A DNA stretch of 64,000 bases from positions 114,707,466 through 114,771,465 of the forward strand of contig NC_084664.1 of the NCBI RefSeq assembly GCF_028389875.1, in the 5' to 3' direction. The position numbers and the translations under genes were made by a program. The notes beneath the pieces were generated by a model. It was not told the DNA's origin, made no database searches, and saw nothing but the letters and a program-made list of their open reading frames with translations. Source of the DNA: Rhea pennata. Taxonomy: Eukaryota; Chordata; Aves; Rheiformes; Rheidae. Shown here piece after piece: positions 27,801 to 39,800 of this stretch (position 1 is the stretch's first letter; each line of letters starts with the position of its first letter).

Positions 27801-30800
27801 CCTGATATGCCTGTTGACATTACTGGCTCACCTTGGTAAAAAGCACAGTACTGTCCACAAATCCTCACATAGATACCACGTAGATGAACACTATCCAGCT
27901 ATGTGCTCTGAAGTCACCTCTGCAACTGGCTTAAACACCCAAGATGTGCTGTAGCCCATGGTGCCAGAACTGACCAAATCTCGGGGATGCTGCATATACT
28001 CCTGATGACTGCTCTCTGCACGCTAAATTGCCTGGTCTCAGGCTGAACTGTATAGACTAAGACCATTACCGGTTCAAGATCAAAGAGTTTGAGTGCATTT
28101 TCAAATGTTGTCTTGTTCTCAGTATCACTGCTGTAAGTGAACAGACCCCAAGCATGCTGCTTTACTTGTACACGAATAGCAAAAATGTGACTGAGAAGCA
28201 TTCAAGAATATTGGTAGAATCAGTGAGGATATCTAGTTTAAGGAGGAATATTTTAGTTGTAAGAAGAAATAATGCCCTTTTTCCATTGTTACAATCTGTA
28301 GAAAACCTGAAGTCTTTATATTCCTAGTCAACCAAATCAGATGCAAAACACTTTTCTGTCATGTCTCTAAAACTCATTACTCTGTGGGGGATATCACTAG
28401 TATCAAAAATAGCATAGGAAACTTGGGGATGTGTAATCAAGTATTTTTGAAAAATCAGTTAGTAAAAATAGCAAGTTTCCATCAACCTCTTTCCCGCATG
28501 ACACTTACTGTTTTGGTATTTCTGTGAACGTATGAAGTCCATTTCCTATTGTATTTCCCAACTCATGCCTCCTTGGGGAAAACCGACTTCATAAACAAAC
28601 AATTCCCAGCCCAGATAACTAAATCTCTCGACTGATCCTTTTCCATACAACCCAATAATAACAGAACCACAGTCTCTGCATTGCCACTTTCTGGCGTGTT
28701 TATGCTACTTTAGCAATGATGTAATGGAAAGAAATTGACATATTTTTGTTACGCTAAGGACTGCGAGGAAGAACTGGTATTCTTTAAGGTTTTAATTTTC
28801 CATTCAAAAACAAAAGCTTGTCCAGGGCTTTCTAACCATTCACTGTTACAAAAGGTCAAAATATTCCATCAGAAACCTTAAAAATGTGGTACTTTTAAAA
28901 ATGTTAATATAGTTAATCCATTTTGAGTAATTCCTTTGAGCAATGTCACAAGGTTAAAGAGTTAGCTCTGTGGGCCTCAGCCGTTCACAGGCTTTAACGG
29001 ATGAGACTACAGGGACAGAAGAGATTACAGACTCCCTGGTCTCCCATTATCTGGGAAAGAAGAAGGGAACCTCTGCAATACGAACTGTTTCCTCCTGCAC
29101 CCTAGGACAACAATTCATCATGAGACACGGAGAGAAAACTAGACTCTGCCCCATTCCTCTCCATGCTAGCCATGAATAGGAATAGAGTAACTTGCAGGTC
29201 ACATCTCAGGAAATTGTTCAAAGCCTACGTAAGTCTCAAGCATCATCTTTCAGGGACAGGACATACATCAGTATGTCTGATAAGTATGTATACATTGGAG
29301 ACATAAGTCACTCAGTCTGCCTCCCTCAGAGCCCTATAGCCGTTTGCCAACCAGCGGTTAGAAGTCATAATCTAATCCTTAGATAACTGTAGAGAGAGGG
29401 ATTTAGAAATGAATGCATATGTAATTTTAGACAGATTGCTTCCAAGTTGGGGAGGAGAGGAAGAGAGAGGCAGGGTAGACCCATTTGAGACAGCCATGTC
29501 TGACTAGCATGAGAAATGTCTGAAGAAAGCAACTCAGCATGTATCAGAGAGGTCAATGATCAGGCTCAAGATTTGTGAGACAATCTGGAGATACTTCACC
29601 CATGAAGGGTTTTAAACAGTAAAAGGGCAGCTGGCAATCCAGAAAAGAACAAGGAATCAGCAAAGGAGTAGAATGTGGCTGAGTTTGGCCATTTTTGGAA
29701 TCCAAGATGTGGCTAACTTTGAAAACTTCTACATTAGTTTGTTATAGTACATGTGGCGCCTCCATACAAATTTGGCATTGAAATCAGTACATTAGGAATG
29801 AAAACTATTTCCAAACCAATCTTGATTCTTTTGTCTTGTCTCACTTATGATTCACCTCTCAGCCTCAGTTCTCCATATATAACTCCAGGAGAATAAATAA
29901 AAACATAGGAGGGTAGGAATCTATTATGCAGATGAACCAATGAACCTGCTTCCCCTGCAATTTAAAGATCTGTTAGATTTGACAAAATCTATCTTTAAAT
30001 TGTAATTCTCTGGTGTCAAATATACAAAGATAGAGGTAGCTTGCACAGGTGAGGGTGAAAAAGCACCTTCCAAAGACATACTCCAAGCTGGCAGATCAGT
30101 AGTAATCTCCATGTTCCAGAGAACATCAATACCAAATGCTTTTTAAATGGTTATCAGGATAGAGAGTAAACAAACCAATTCAGAGCATCTCTTTGTGCTT
30201 AACTTATTAATACTCATTGAGACTGGAAAAGGAATGTATTTTTATCGAGCACAAAAGAAAATTGTGCAATGCTACTACCCCAACTGGCAACAGATAAAGT
30301 TATCTACTTACTTGTATAACTATGGCACGGCCAAAAGCTGGGTGGCTGTTATTTTCAGCAGATACATAATTGTTGGCAGCCCTATGCAACATCTGTTAAT
30401 ATACATATTAAAACTATTATCAAGAGTCTCAAGATCTCCAGTAAGTCTCAGCTATTTTTACAAGACAGCATCCGTATTAAATTATATGAGTACCCCTAGG
30501 AACATGTGCTACTTAGCTTAGTGGTCATGTAGCACACAGGGGAGTTGTTATGGAGACTGATGTCTTCCCTGCAATTCTAGGCTGTAATTAGTGTTGGATG
30601 CTACAACGCAACTATCAAGCTGTCTCCATGGTAACTAGCAGAAAACCTATACTTTTAAGGTTTTAGCAACTGGTATTTTTTATAGACTGTTAAGATGTAT
30701 TTAAGAGCACACTGATTGCCTTATTTGCTTGTCAAGTTCAGCTGAGAAACACATTCTGTCTTCCAAGGTATTTACATAGTCCCTATGGTGATTGACAAGA

Positions 30801-33800
30801 ATCAATTACATGTGTCAAGAATAAAGCATGTCCTGCATTTCATAGAATGAGGGCCACAAATGAGTGAGGATTTTTCATTCTTATTTATGCATATACATAA
30901 AAGTACACAATTATGGTGGGTAGATGGAAGAAGTTTACTTAATTTTTACCTTTAAATTCCTTCTCAGCGTATGTGAAAGCTGTAGGGTTTAAAAAATCTC
31001 TCTCTCAGGTTAGAGATGTATTTAAACCATCTCTGTGCCACAGCAAGCATGCACCAGCAGAGCCTCATCAGTTCTGGTGCACAATTCTCCCTCTCTTCCA
31101 GGGCTTTGGCACGCATCTGCACAGTTTTTTCAGGTCAGAAACAGAGATCTTGAGACAGTCTTACATGCTGTGCAGAAGACTTGCCAAATGAAAATATACT
31201 GTATTTATGAAACTCCAGTGGGAGTTTATGACATTCTTGTATTAAGTTTTATGAGGTCCAAGCCAAGGAAGCAATGTGATTTTCAGCCAAAAATCTCACT
31301 GTCACTTCTGTCTGAGTATACCAACACACTACTTGAAATTGCAATACAACTGAATGGGCAAGTGCCAGAAAATAAAATACATTCTTGTTGTGGTTACGAT
31401 ATAGGCATCTCTTCCACTGAGGTAGCGGTACAAAAGAGCCACTCACTTCAGAAGGTGCCAATGGCAAGACTCTCTTACAATGGCATCTATTTCTGCAAGT
31501 AAGTGCTTTTCGGTGAAAGTAAGGCACTGAGTCTGAACTGGTCCTATTTCTAGTTTTTGAGAGGGATATCATCCACATCTTTGAGCTGAAATGAAGATGA
31601 ATCTAGCCTATCCTTTCTCCTCAAGACATCATACAGACCTAAGAACCAGATACACAGACACAAACTGGAGACCACAAGAGGTATTCTAATAGCTGTTATA
31701 TATGTTGGGGGAAGGCTAAAACTCCTGGGGTATAAATACACTGGGCTAGAGTTAGTTGCATATAATCTGGAGGTAAAATAGTCTTTCAGAAGCTCTTGCA
31801 AAAGCATGTTTGCAATCTCCGGCAGCCAGCAAAAAAACACAGGGTGACTTGGGACAAACACTTCGGAAATTAACAAATAAGGAACCAAAGCAGCTGTCAG
31901 GAGATGCTTTTACATACCAGACAGCTGCTAACACTACTCAGACACACCAGAGATTGCATAAGGCTGCACAGGAATGCTGTAGAGAAGACCTGCATATTCC
32001 TGTTAAAATTAAACTAAATTTTCTTCAATGTATAAGAACCAGTGAAAAAGTCAATGCAACCTGATTCTAGTTATCCAACTTCACTTCATCAGAGGGAGGA
32101 AGAAAGAGAATACAAAATCCACTTTCCACTGTCTGTCCTATTTATTCTTCCTCTTTGTAATAAGCTGTCTCAATAGGTTCCTACCAGAAACAAACCGCTG
32201 CAAATTTTATTAGGATAACACTACATATGACACAGGAGTATGTATTCATAAGTAACCAGTATCTTGCTGAAGAAAAGTTATGAAATGTCATTGTTTCCTT
32301 CTATTCATGATTTCAATTACTTCTGCTGTCTAATTTCTAGAGAATCTAACAGGTTTCATAACCAGATATGGATTAGCAGCCATAACAAACTCACTAACTG
32401 CACTGTTTGAGCTCATTAATGTTCTCACCAGATGCTTCTGTCTATATATATGAGCATCTCCAGTTTTTCCTTCTAGTACATGACCTGTGATACTAGCATC
32501 GCTTTCAAATTAAAGCAAGAAATCAAAACACAGCTTCAAATTCTTGCTCTTCTGGAGATTAAGTGTATGCAAGGCTATGACAATTCCACATTTATTGGGC
32601 TTCTTAAAAGCAAATTTTGTTTTACAGATCACTTTAGCATTTTTGGCATTTCTTGTGTGTCTATACAAATATGACTAATGCACAGGCTATTTGCTTTCAC
32701 AGCAAAAGTGTTGAGTATATTTGTCATTATAAATATCACACAGGGCTATACAAACAGATGAAATCTGGACTTTTTCTGTGCACAGAGCCAAGCTTTGACA
32801 CCAAAGCTGTCAAAAAATAATTACAAAATAAGAACTTAAAAACCTCATACAATGACCAAGTTTCTGCAGCCGAAGTAAGTACCATAAAAGCAAGTTATGA
32901 CCCAGCTCTAGTTTTTAAGTGAATGAAAAATTAGAGGCAAGGAAGCCAAATATGCAAGCTTCAGAAAGAATGTCTCCTTGAATCTGTAAAGCAGGACCAA
33001 TTAGATCTTATGGTTAATTTATTAGTCTATCGGCACCAAACAAGGAACAAAGTGATGGCAGCAATCTTGGTCCCAACTCGTCAGTCACAGAAGTACAAAG
33101 CATGCAAATGGAAAACATTTTCTGATTCTCTTCCCCTCCCTAGAGGCCTGCATTGCTGGCTGAGGACTACAGCATTCTCCTGTCTTGGCTCATTTGCAAG
33201 ATAAACATATTTTGGTCTCAAACGCTGCTCCTTTCCAACTGCTGGTGAAAACTCCGGTCAGTCTGAGAGATTAAGAGGATGATCTAGGACACTACTCAAT
33301 CCAAGAAAAATGCTCACGTGGGAACGCAAAGCTGCTGTTGTGACACAGTGTTTTTTTCCCACTGAACCTCATTCTGCAAGTCCAGATTCAAGTAGTTTCT
33401 ATCTTTATTCTTTATCCACATCAACTTCCTTCTTATCTTTTCTTTTATTTTTTTAAAAGGGGAGTTGCACACTTGGATTCAAAAACATTTTTACAGTGTT
33501 ACTTAAATACTCATTTTCTACACCTATGACGACTTGTGGTGTGATTGAGACAGGCCTCATACCCAGGTAATGTCAGGCTGAGTCAATATTCAACTGCAAT
33601 TCTTCAAGACACCTATAGGAAGCAGTATCAGTGATCATAGAGATACAATTTTTTCTAATTAGGCCATATTTAAATCTATGGTTCCCAATTGTTATAAGAT
33701 ACCTTGGTAGACTTCTGTAGGCACCGATACATCTATCCCAACCCTTGCATGCAAATTCCAATCTCATTGGTTGCTGCCGATCTATCTCTCTGCAGTCTCC

Positions 33801-36800
33801 TTTGCTCCCCATTCTAAAAATGGCATGTTTCTGAATTTTAAGCATTCATGGACTTTGACACAAGAATCAGCTACATTTCATCACTGAGCAGTTCCTGCAT
33901 ACTGCTCGTATTTTCTGAGAAGGGTATGACTGAGTCATAGTGACATTCCTATGACAAGCTTTAAAATGCTAGTGAACGATTATTAGAGAAAATGCTAGTT
34001 TTATTATTTTTAGAGTTAGACAACTCTAATGTCCTCACTACTTATCCCCCACTTCAAACTCCAGAAAAGGCATACAGATTGAACAACAGATTAAGAGTTA
34101 TAACAGGAAAAGGACTGATTTTTTTTGTTGTTGTTACAAAAACCCTCCCAAGCAAAACTAATAAAACCACAGACTTGCACGTGAACAAACAGACTTTTAA
34201 GATTGTTTATAAAACAACAGATTAAATTAACACAATGATACAAAGACAAATCTTCAGTTGCAGTAAAGGCATATAATCTCATTGCCAACAGTGTCTAGAA
34301 CAAACTCTGAAGTCTGTATCTACAGTTGGCCAAAACCCCACAAATCTAGAAACCCTTGAACTTTGGGAAAGCTTTGATCCACTCCAGACTTTATGGCTCT
34401 GATTCACTTCAGCTTGGGAAGGACCTAGATCTGCTTAAAATATATTTCAGAACATATTTTTTGCCTGCATTTTTTTTATAGGTAGGTCATAAATACCGCA
34501 CGCAGACCCATTTTTCCTTATTCACAATGCCTGTTAGCAGAGTCAGCTATTCCCATCTCCAACCTAAAGCATAGTAAAAAAAACAGTAACAGCAAGCTTT
34601 AGATCAGTTGACTTGCTCCTAAGGAACAAGGAGAAATCTAAAGTACTAAAATCTCCACAAGCAACCTGTTCTGGAGCTTCTGAGGGAAATTCAAACCAGC
34701 TACAAACTCTGAGAGTTGTACAGTGTGAAAAAACTTGCCAAGCCCAAAACCAGCCATACTACTCCTTTTTTACTATCCCCAGAAAAAACAATGAATGATT
34801 TGACTACAGTTTCTAAACAAGTATATTGTGCAAGTCCATTTTGTTTAAGGTAACAGCTTCATTCACTGCAGTAGTAAAGCAGTGATCACAAACCACGCAA
34901 GAAGGCTGTGGTTTTTAGATGGCCTAGCTGACAGTGATGAAATTAGGCAAATCTATCTGAGGAAAAGGAATCAGATCAGCTCTTCTGACCTCATTAGATT
35001 ATTAAACGAAGTGTCAGTAACTTAATAATAATAATAATAAAAAAAAAAACACCACCACCACCACCACAACCAACAACAACAAAAGCCTCCACACATCCAG
35101 ACCCCTAAGACCCATGGATCATAGAATAATTCAGATAGGAATGGATCTCAGGAGATCTCTAGAACAACCCGCCTGCTCCAAGTAGGGTCAGCTGTGAGAT
35201 CAGACCAAGTTGTTCAGACCTATGTTCAGTCAGATTTTGAAAACCTCAGGGTGGAGACTGCCCAACCTCTCTGGGCTATCTGTGTCTCGGCTTGACTATC
35301 CTAGGGTTGAAAAAGGTTTTCCTTATAGTCAGTTTGAACCTCTTGTTTCAACCTACACTTGTTATCTCTTGTCCTCCTAACACACACCACTGTAAAGAGC
35401 CTGGCTCCATCTTCTAAATAACTTCTTTGTATGTATTAGGCAGCTGCCGTTAGGTGCCTCTGAAGCTGTCTCATCTCCAGGCTGAACAAACCCCACTCCC
35501 TCAACCTCTTCTAAAAGGGTAAGTGCTCCAGCTCCCATCGTGGTGGCTCTCAGTTCAACTTGCTCCAGTTTGTCTCTCCTGTGCTGAAGGACCCAAAATA
35601 AGACACGGTGTCCCAGATGTGGTCTAGCAAGTGCCTAGTCGAAGAGGACAATCACTTTCCTGAATCTACTGCCTGTGTTCCTGTTAATAAAACCCAGGAT
35701 ACTGCTGGCCTTCTTTGCTACCAGGGCACACTGCTGGCTCATGCTCACCTTGTCACTTACCAAAACCTCCAGGTTCTTTTCCCCCGAGCTGCTTCTCAGT
35801 CAGCTAGCCAGTCCTCAACTTATGATTGTCAGGGACTCTTCCTTCCCTCGTGCATGACTGTTTGTCCTTGCCAAATCTTTTAAGACTCCTGCTGGTCCAC
35901 TCCTCCAGCCTGTCTTAGTCTCTCTAGAAGACAATTCTGCGTATTTACCGTACTGGCTGGTTCCCACAGTTTGGTGTTATTTACAAACTTGAATGTACTG
36001 ATCACTTCCATCTGGTCACTGATAAAGATGTTAAACAGGTTCCAGGACAGACCCCACGCTACTCCACTTTTCACTGGCCTCCAGGTAGCTTTTGACCCAT
36101 TAAGCACTACCCTCTGAGCCTGATCATCCAATCTCTCTCTCTCTCTCTCTCTTTTTTTTTTTTTTTAACTGATCTCATTATCTGCCCATTCAGATTATAA
36201 CAGTCTGACTTGCATATAAGATCATTGTGGGAGATGATGTCAAACACCTCGCTGAAGTCAAGGCAAATGACATTCATTGCTCTCCCCTGTGATGATAGCA
36301 GTGGGAATTCTGGTATTAAGCTTCAGGAAACTAGGTTTAACTCTTGACTCAGTAAACCAGCACTGTTGGGAAGACTCACTAGAAACAAGGGCTGGTGCAC
36401 ACACTCTCAGAAGGAGTATTTTTCCCCCAAATACCCCTGCAGAGTATCAATTTGTATTACTTGGATTCAGTATGCCAAATGCCCTGGTACAGTTAATCAG
36501 CATAGCTCCATTAAACTCAGTCTAACTTCAATACTTTGCCTCAGCTAACAATCCTGCTTTGTTATGCAAGTGACTGATATTTGTTGCCTCAGTTCTTTAG
36601 CAGAATATTATATGGACAGGCCCTGAGGGATCTGACAGGAATAGCTAGGGAAATTAGAGAGATAGAGATGTGAACTTCCTCACAGTTCCCCAAGGAGGCA
36701 CAAAAATACACTATGTTCTTGTGACGGTCTTTCTCTTACCTTTGCAAGGAAACTCCATGCTGCATATTGCCCTGAGGTTGTGCTGTTTTTTAGTTTCACT

Positions 36801-39800
36801 GAGTGCAACATCAGAAAGAATCCCAACAGTCCACTGCAAAAGATGGGGAAAGCTTTTGTTAATAAAGTCTCTTACTAAGCAGCCTCTTACAGGCATCTTG
36901 GTTTTCCTAATGCACAACTGAACAGACACCCTTCAAGCACTGTTAATCCCATTTGGGGAAAAAAAGCTGGTAGACAAAGAACTTTGTCTAGTAAATTTGA
37001 GGGCTTGTTCAGCCAGTGGCTACAGTCTGAAAAAAGTCAGATAGTTCTATGCTTGGTCTCTAATGCACTTGCATAATCAGAAAAGTAGAGATTATTGGAA
37101 ACACAGGGTCAAATATTAGCTTCTGGCATTGAAATGACTCTGAATAAAGGCAGTGAAAATTTCAACAGAAACCACACATATTTAACCATTAACTCACTTC
37201 AACCACTATGGAGCCTTAGATTGGGGGAAAAAAAATCCCAAACCTCATACTATTGGAAAATTTGTCTGATGCTTTCTAATCATGCAAACTTCATAAAGCC
37301 CAAATTCCAATTTCCAATTAAGAAGTCAAGTACGTCTCTACCAGACAACAGACAGATGACTCAAACTCTCAGCTGACTATTAAGTAAATTCTGATTCTCA
37401 AGTCACCTAAGATAGCAGTCCCCAGGGCTCCTGCAGCCAAGCCTACTATAAAGAAACTTTGTTCCACATCTCACTGGACTTCAGACAAATAAGCTTGGGT
37501 TCTGGATTTTGTTTCACTTGTAATGGATTTGCATCCCACTGGTTATGAAACAGTGAAGAGTGAAGCAAGCAGAGGATAGAAAGGGACTTCAAAATACATA
37601 AGGGACAAATCACTGTCTAACTAGTACAGAGGCATAAGAGACTAAAATATTGTGGGAGGAAGCATGGGAAAGCAGCAAGTAGGATCAACAAAGCATGCAG
37701 GTAGTGAGGTAAAATGTGCCTTGGCTCTTGAAAGGGGTATGCTGTCCTAGATACTGATGCAATACAATTGGTCCCCTCTCTGCTTCAGCAGAAAGAAGCA
37801 GATTGAGGGCCTCTCCAGGCTAAAAGTTTTATGCTGGGCCTTTAACCTGAGCCAAGAGCTGCTCCCTGCTCAGGACATGGAGCAAAGTCATGAATCAGCC
37901 CCACATCCATGCTGGTGTTTTTGAAACACGAAACACAGCATGGTATTATTATAACCACCCAGGAGAAGGAGATACTACAATGTCTTTCACTGAACCATAA
38001 CACAAGACCCCAAAGGATGACCTGCTGCACCTGGAACCAAGCAGCTGCTGCTCTGATGACAATAAAAAGGCCCAGAGTCAACTACCAGTCACAGAAAATG
38101 GGCAGAACATACCACCTTGAGAAGCTGGTGAATTCAATGAAATACCAAGCAGCATTGCCCAAACTTCTGAAAGTCTAGTAGCTGGCTAAAGTTTAATAAC
38201 ATCTTCCTTTCTGAAACAGGCTTTTAGTAAGACTGATTCAAAGCCGTTTAATGCGATTCAGAGATAAAAAGTGAAACAGCTAAATATTATACCTGAAATG
38301 CAGATGCCATTGAGTTGAACATTGAGTGAAATAATTGAAGCAGTTTGCTTCAACTCCTAATGCACCAGACATTCTACACAGGTGGCAGATTTCACTGCAT
38401 CAGTTGCTCTTGCTTTATATCATGAGTTTTCTTCCACATCCTTAATGTTTACAAAGGCACTGTATGACAAGATGTAGAGGACCAACTGAGACGCTTGTTT
38501 CTACATCTAGCTACTCTCTTCCAATTTTAGAGGTGTGACACACAGTCCTATCTACTATATGTATAATGAAAAGGAAACATAAGTAGGAGGCTTCAAGAAC
38601 AGAAATTTAATGAAGTAAAAGAAAAGGAGTATCTGGGCTAGCTAATATTCATTGGGGCCTGAAGCTGGACTTTGTCTTCAAGAAAAGAAGAAACGTACTT
38701 CACTTAGCTGCCATGGAACAAGCTATTCATCAAAAACTAAATGCAAGTTGTTAGTGGTGGGGATAATCTACTCTTGAATAAAGTTTTGTGTCCAAATGCA
38801 GGGGAATCTACACTGGGGAATTATTTAATGATCGTTTTTCACACCTTTTAATAGATAGCCCAGATAGAAAAGTTTTAACAATCAGAAATTAGCATGAAAA
38901 TACAAGCTTTTCCCCCTTTAAAAAGAAAACACTTTCCTTGGGCAAAAAGTTTGGAGGAGAAAGAGGAGTAAAATTTGAGATAATTAAGAGCTACAAAAGA
39001 CATGCTTATGTTGTCCTGTGAGGGCTGTGAACTGTTGCTACTCAGAATAGAGGGAAACTTGTTAAAGCTTTTCCCTTTTACCCCAAAAAAGCATTCTGCC
39101 AAATAACAAGATGTACAAGCAAATAAATCCACATACACTCATATACTAAAGACTAATACTTTGTAATCACTGCAAACAGCAAGTTTTACAAGGGCTAATC
39201 CAACTTGAAAAGCATTTAAGAGACGCTGATTATCAAAGCTTTGCATTTTACATTAGGTAAAAACATTATATTTTACACTAAGTAAAAAAATATTTTACTG
39301 GAGACTGGGAACACTTATGGTCAGAATACGCTCACCCAAAAAAACATACATACTTCCAAATGCATATTGACAGAGTCACTTCTCTATAGTTTTACTGCCT
39401 TGTGCAGGAGAAACTAGTGTAACTAAAGCTTTGCATGTTCCAAATTTAACTGAGAGTCTTGCTTGGAGCTCAGCAGGTTCTCTTATTTTGAACACATTCA
39501 CATGGCCTGTTACAGAAAGGTTACCTAGCACAGCAGCTGCTATGAAATCTGTAGAAGTACAGGAATGGAAAGTCCAAGGCACTGAAGAGATCACCTGAGG
39601 GGAAAAAGCAGTACACTCAGAGGAAAACAGAACGGGGTGGTGGTGGGGAAATAATTACCCATTGTTACAGGCAGGGGAACAACAATTATATGACCATTAC
39701 TAGTTTAACATTCCTTTAAGCCCTTGTAGCTGCCTGACTTTTTGTTTATGATGCTTTCCACATTTCTAGTGTGTTTATTGATTTCTGTCTGACCTTCTTG

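Larger units (their letters stand above)
12746..36739 (-). other. TMEM241 intron W11-W12 (24 kb)
   Basis: By far the largest intron in the window. It contains the 1.2-kb CR1 at 35.1-36.3 kb, many simple repeats, a MIR-like relic near 17.4 kb, a possible decayed retrocopy at 21.6-22.35 kb, an RFX-type motif pair at 30.54-30.64 kb and an AP-1/MARE palindrome at 33925. W11 ends and W12 starts in phase 0, so no exon is required between them. Long stretches (16.5-21.5 kb and 26.5-30.5 kb) show nothing recognisable. Confidence 0.7.

Noticed and set aside
31035..31502. A 155-codon plus-strand frame inside the 24-kb intron.
   Set aside because: No recognisable domain, mixed composition, no conserved motif and another overlapping frame of similar quality; consistent with chance in 64 kb.
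35608..35883. A 91-codon plus-strand ORF.
   Set aside because: Antisense to the CR1 element; not a gene.
36670..36921. An 83-codon plus-strand ORF over exon W11.
   Set aside because: Shadow on the opposite strand of the real exon 36740-36833.
39376..39594. A 72-codon minus-strand ORF over exon W10.
   Set aside because: It is in the wrong frame relative to TMEM241; the real coding frame uses only 39525-39594.
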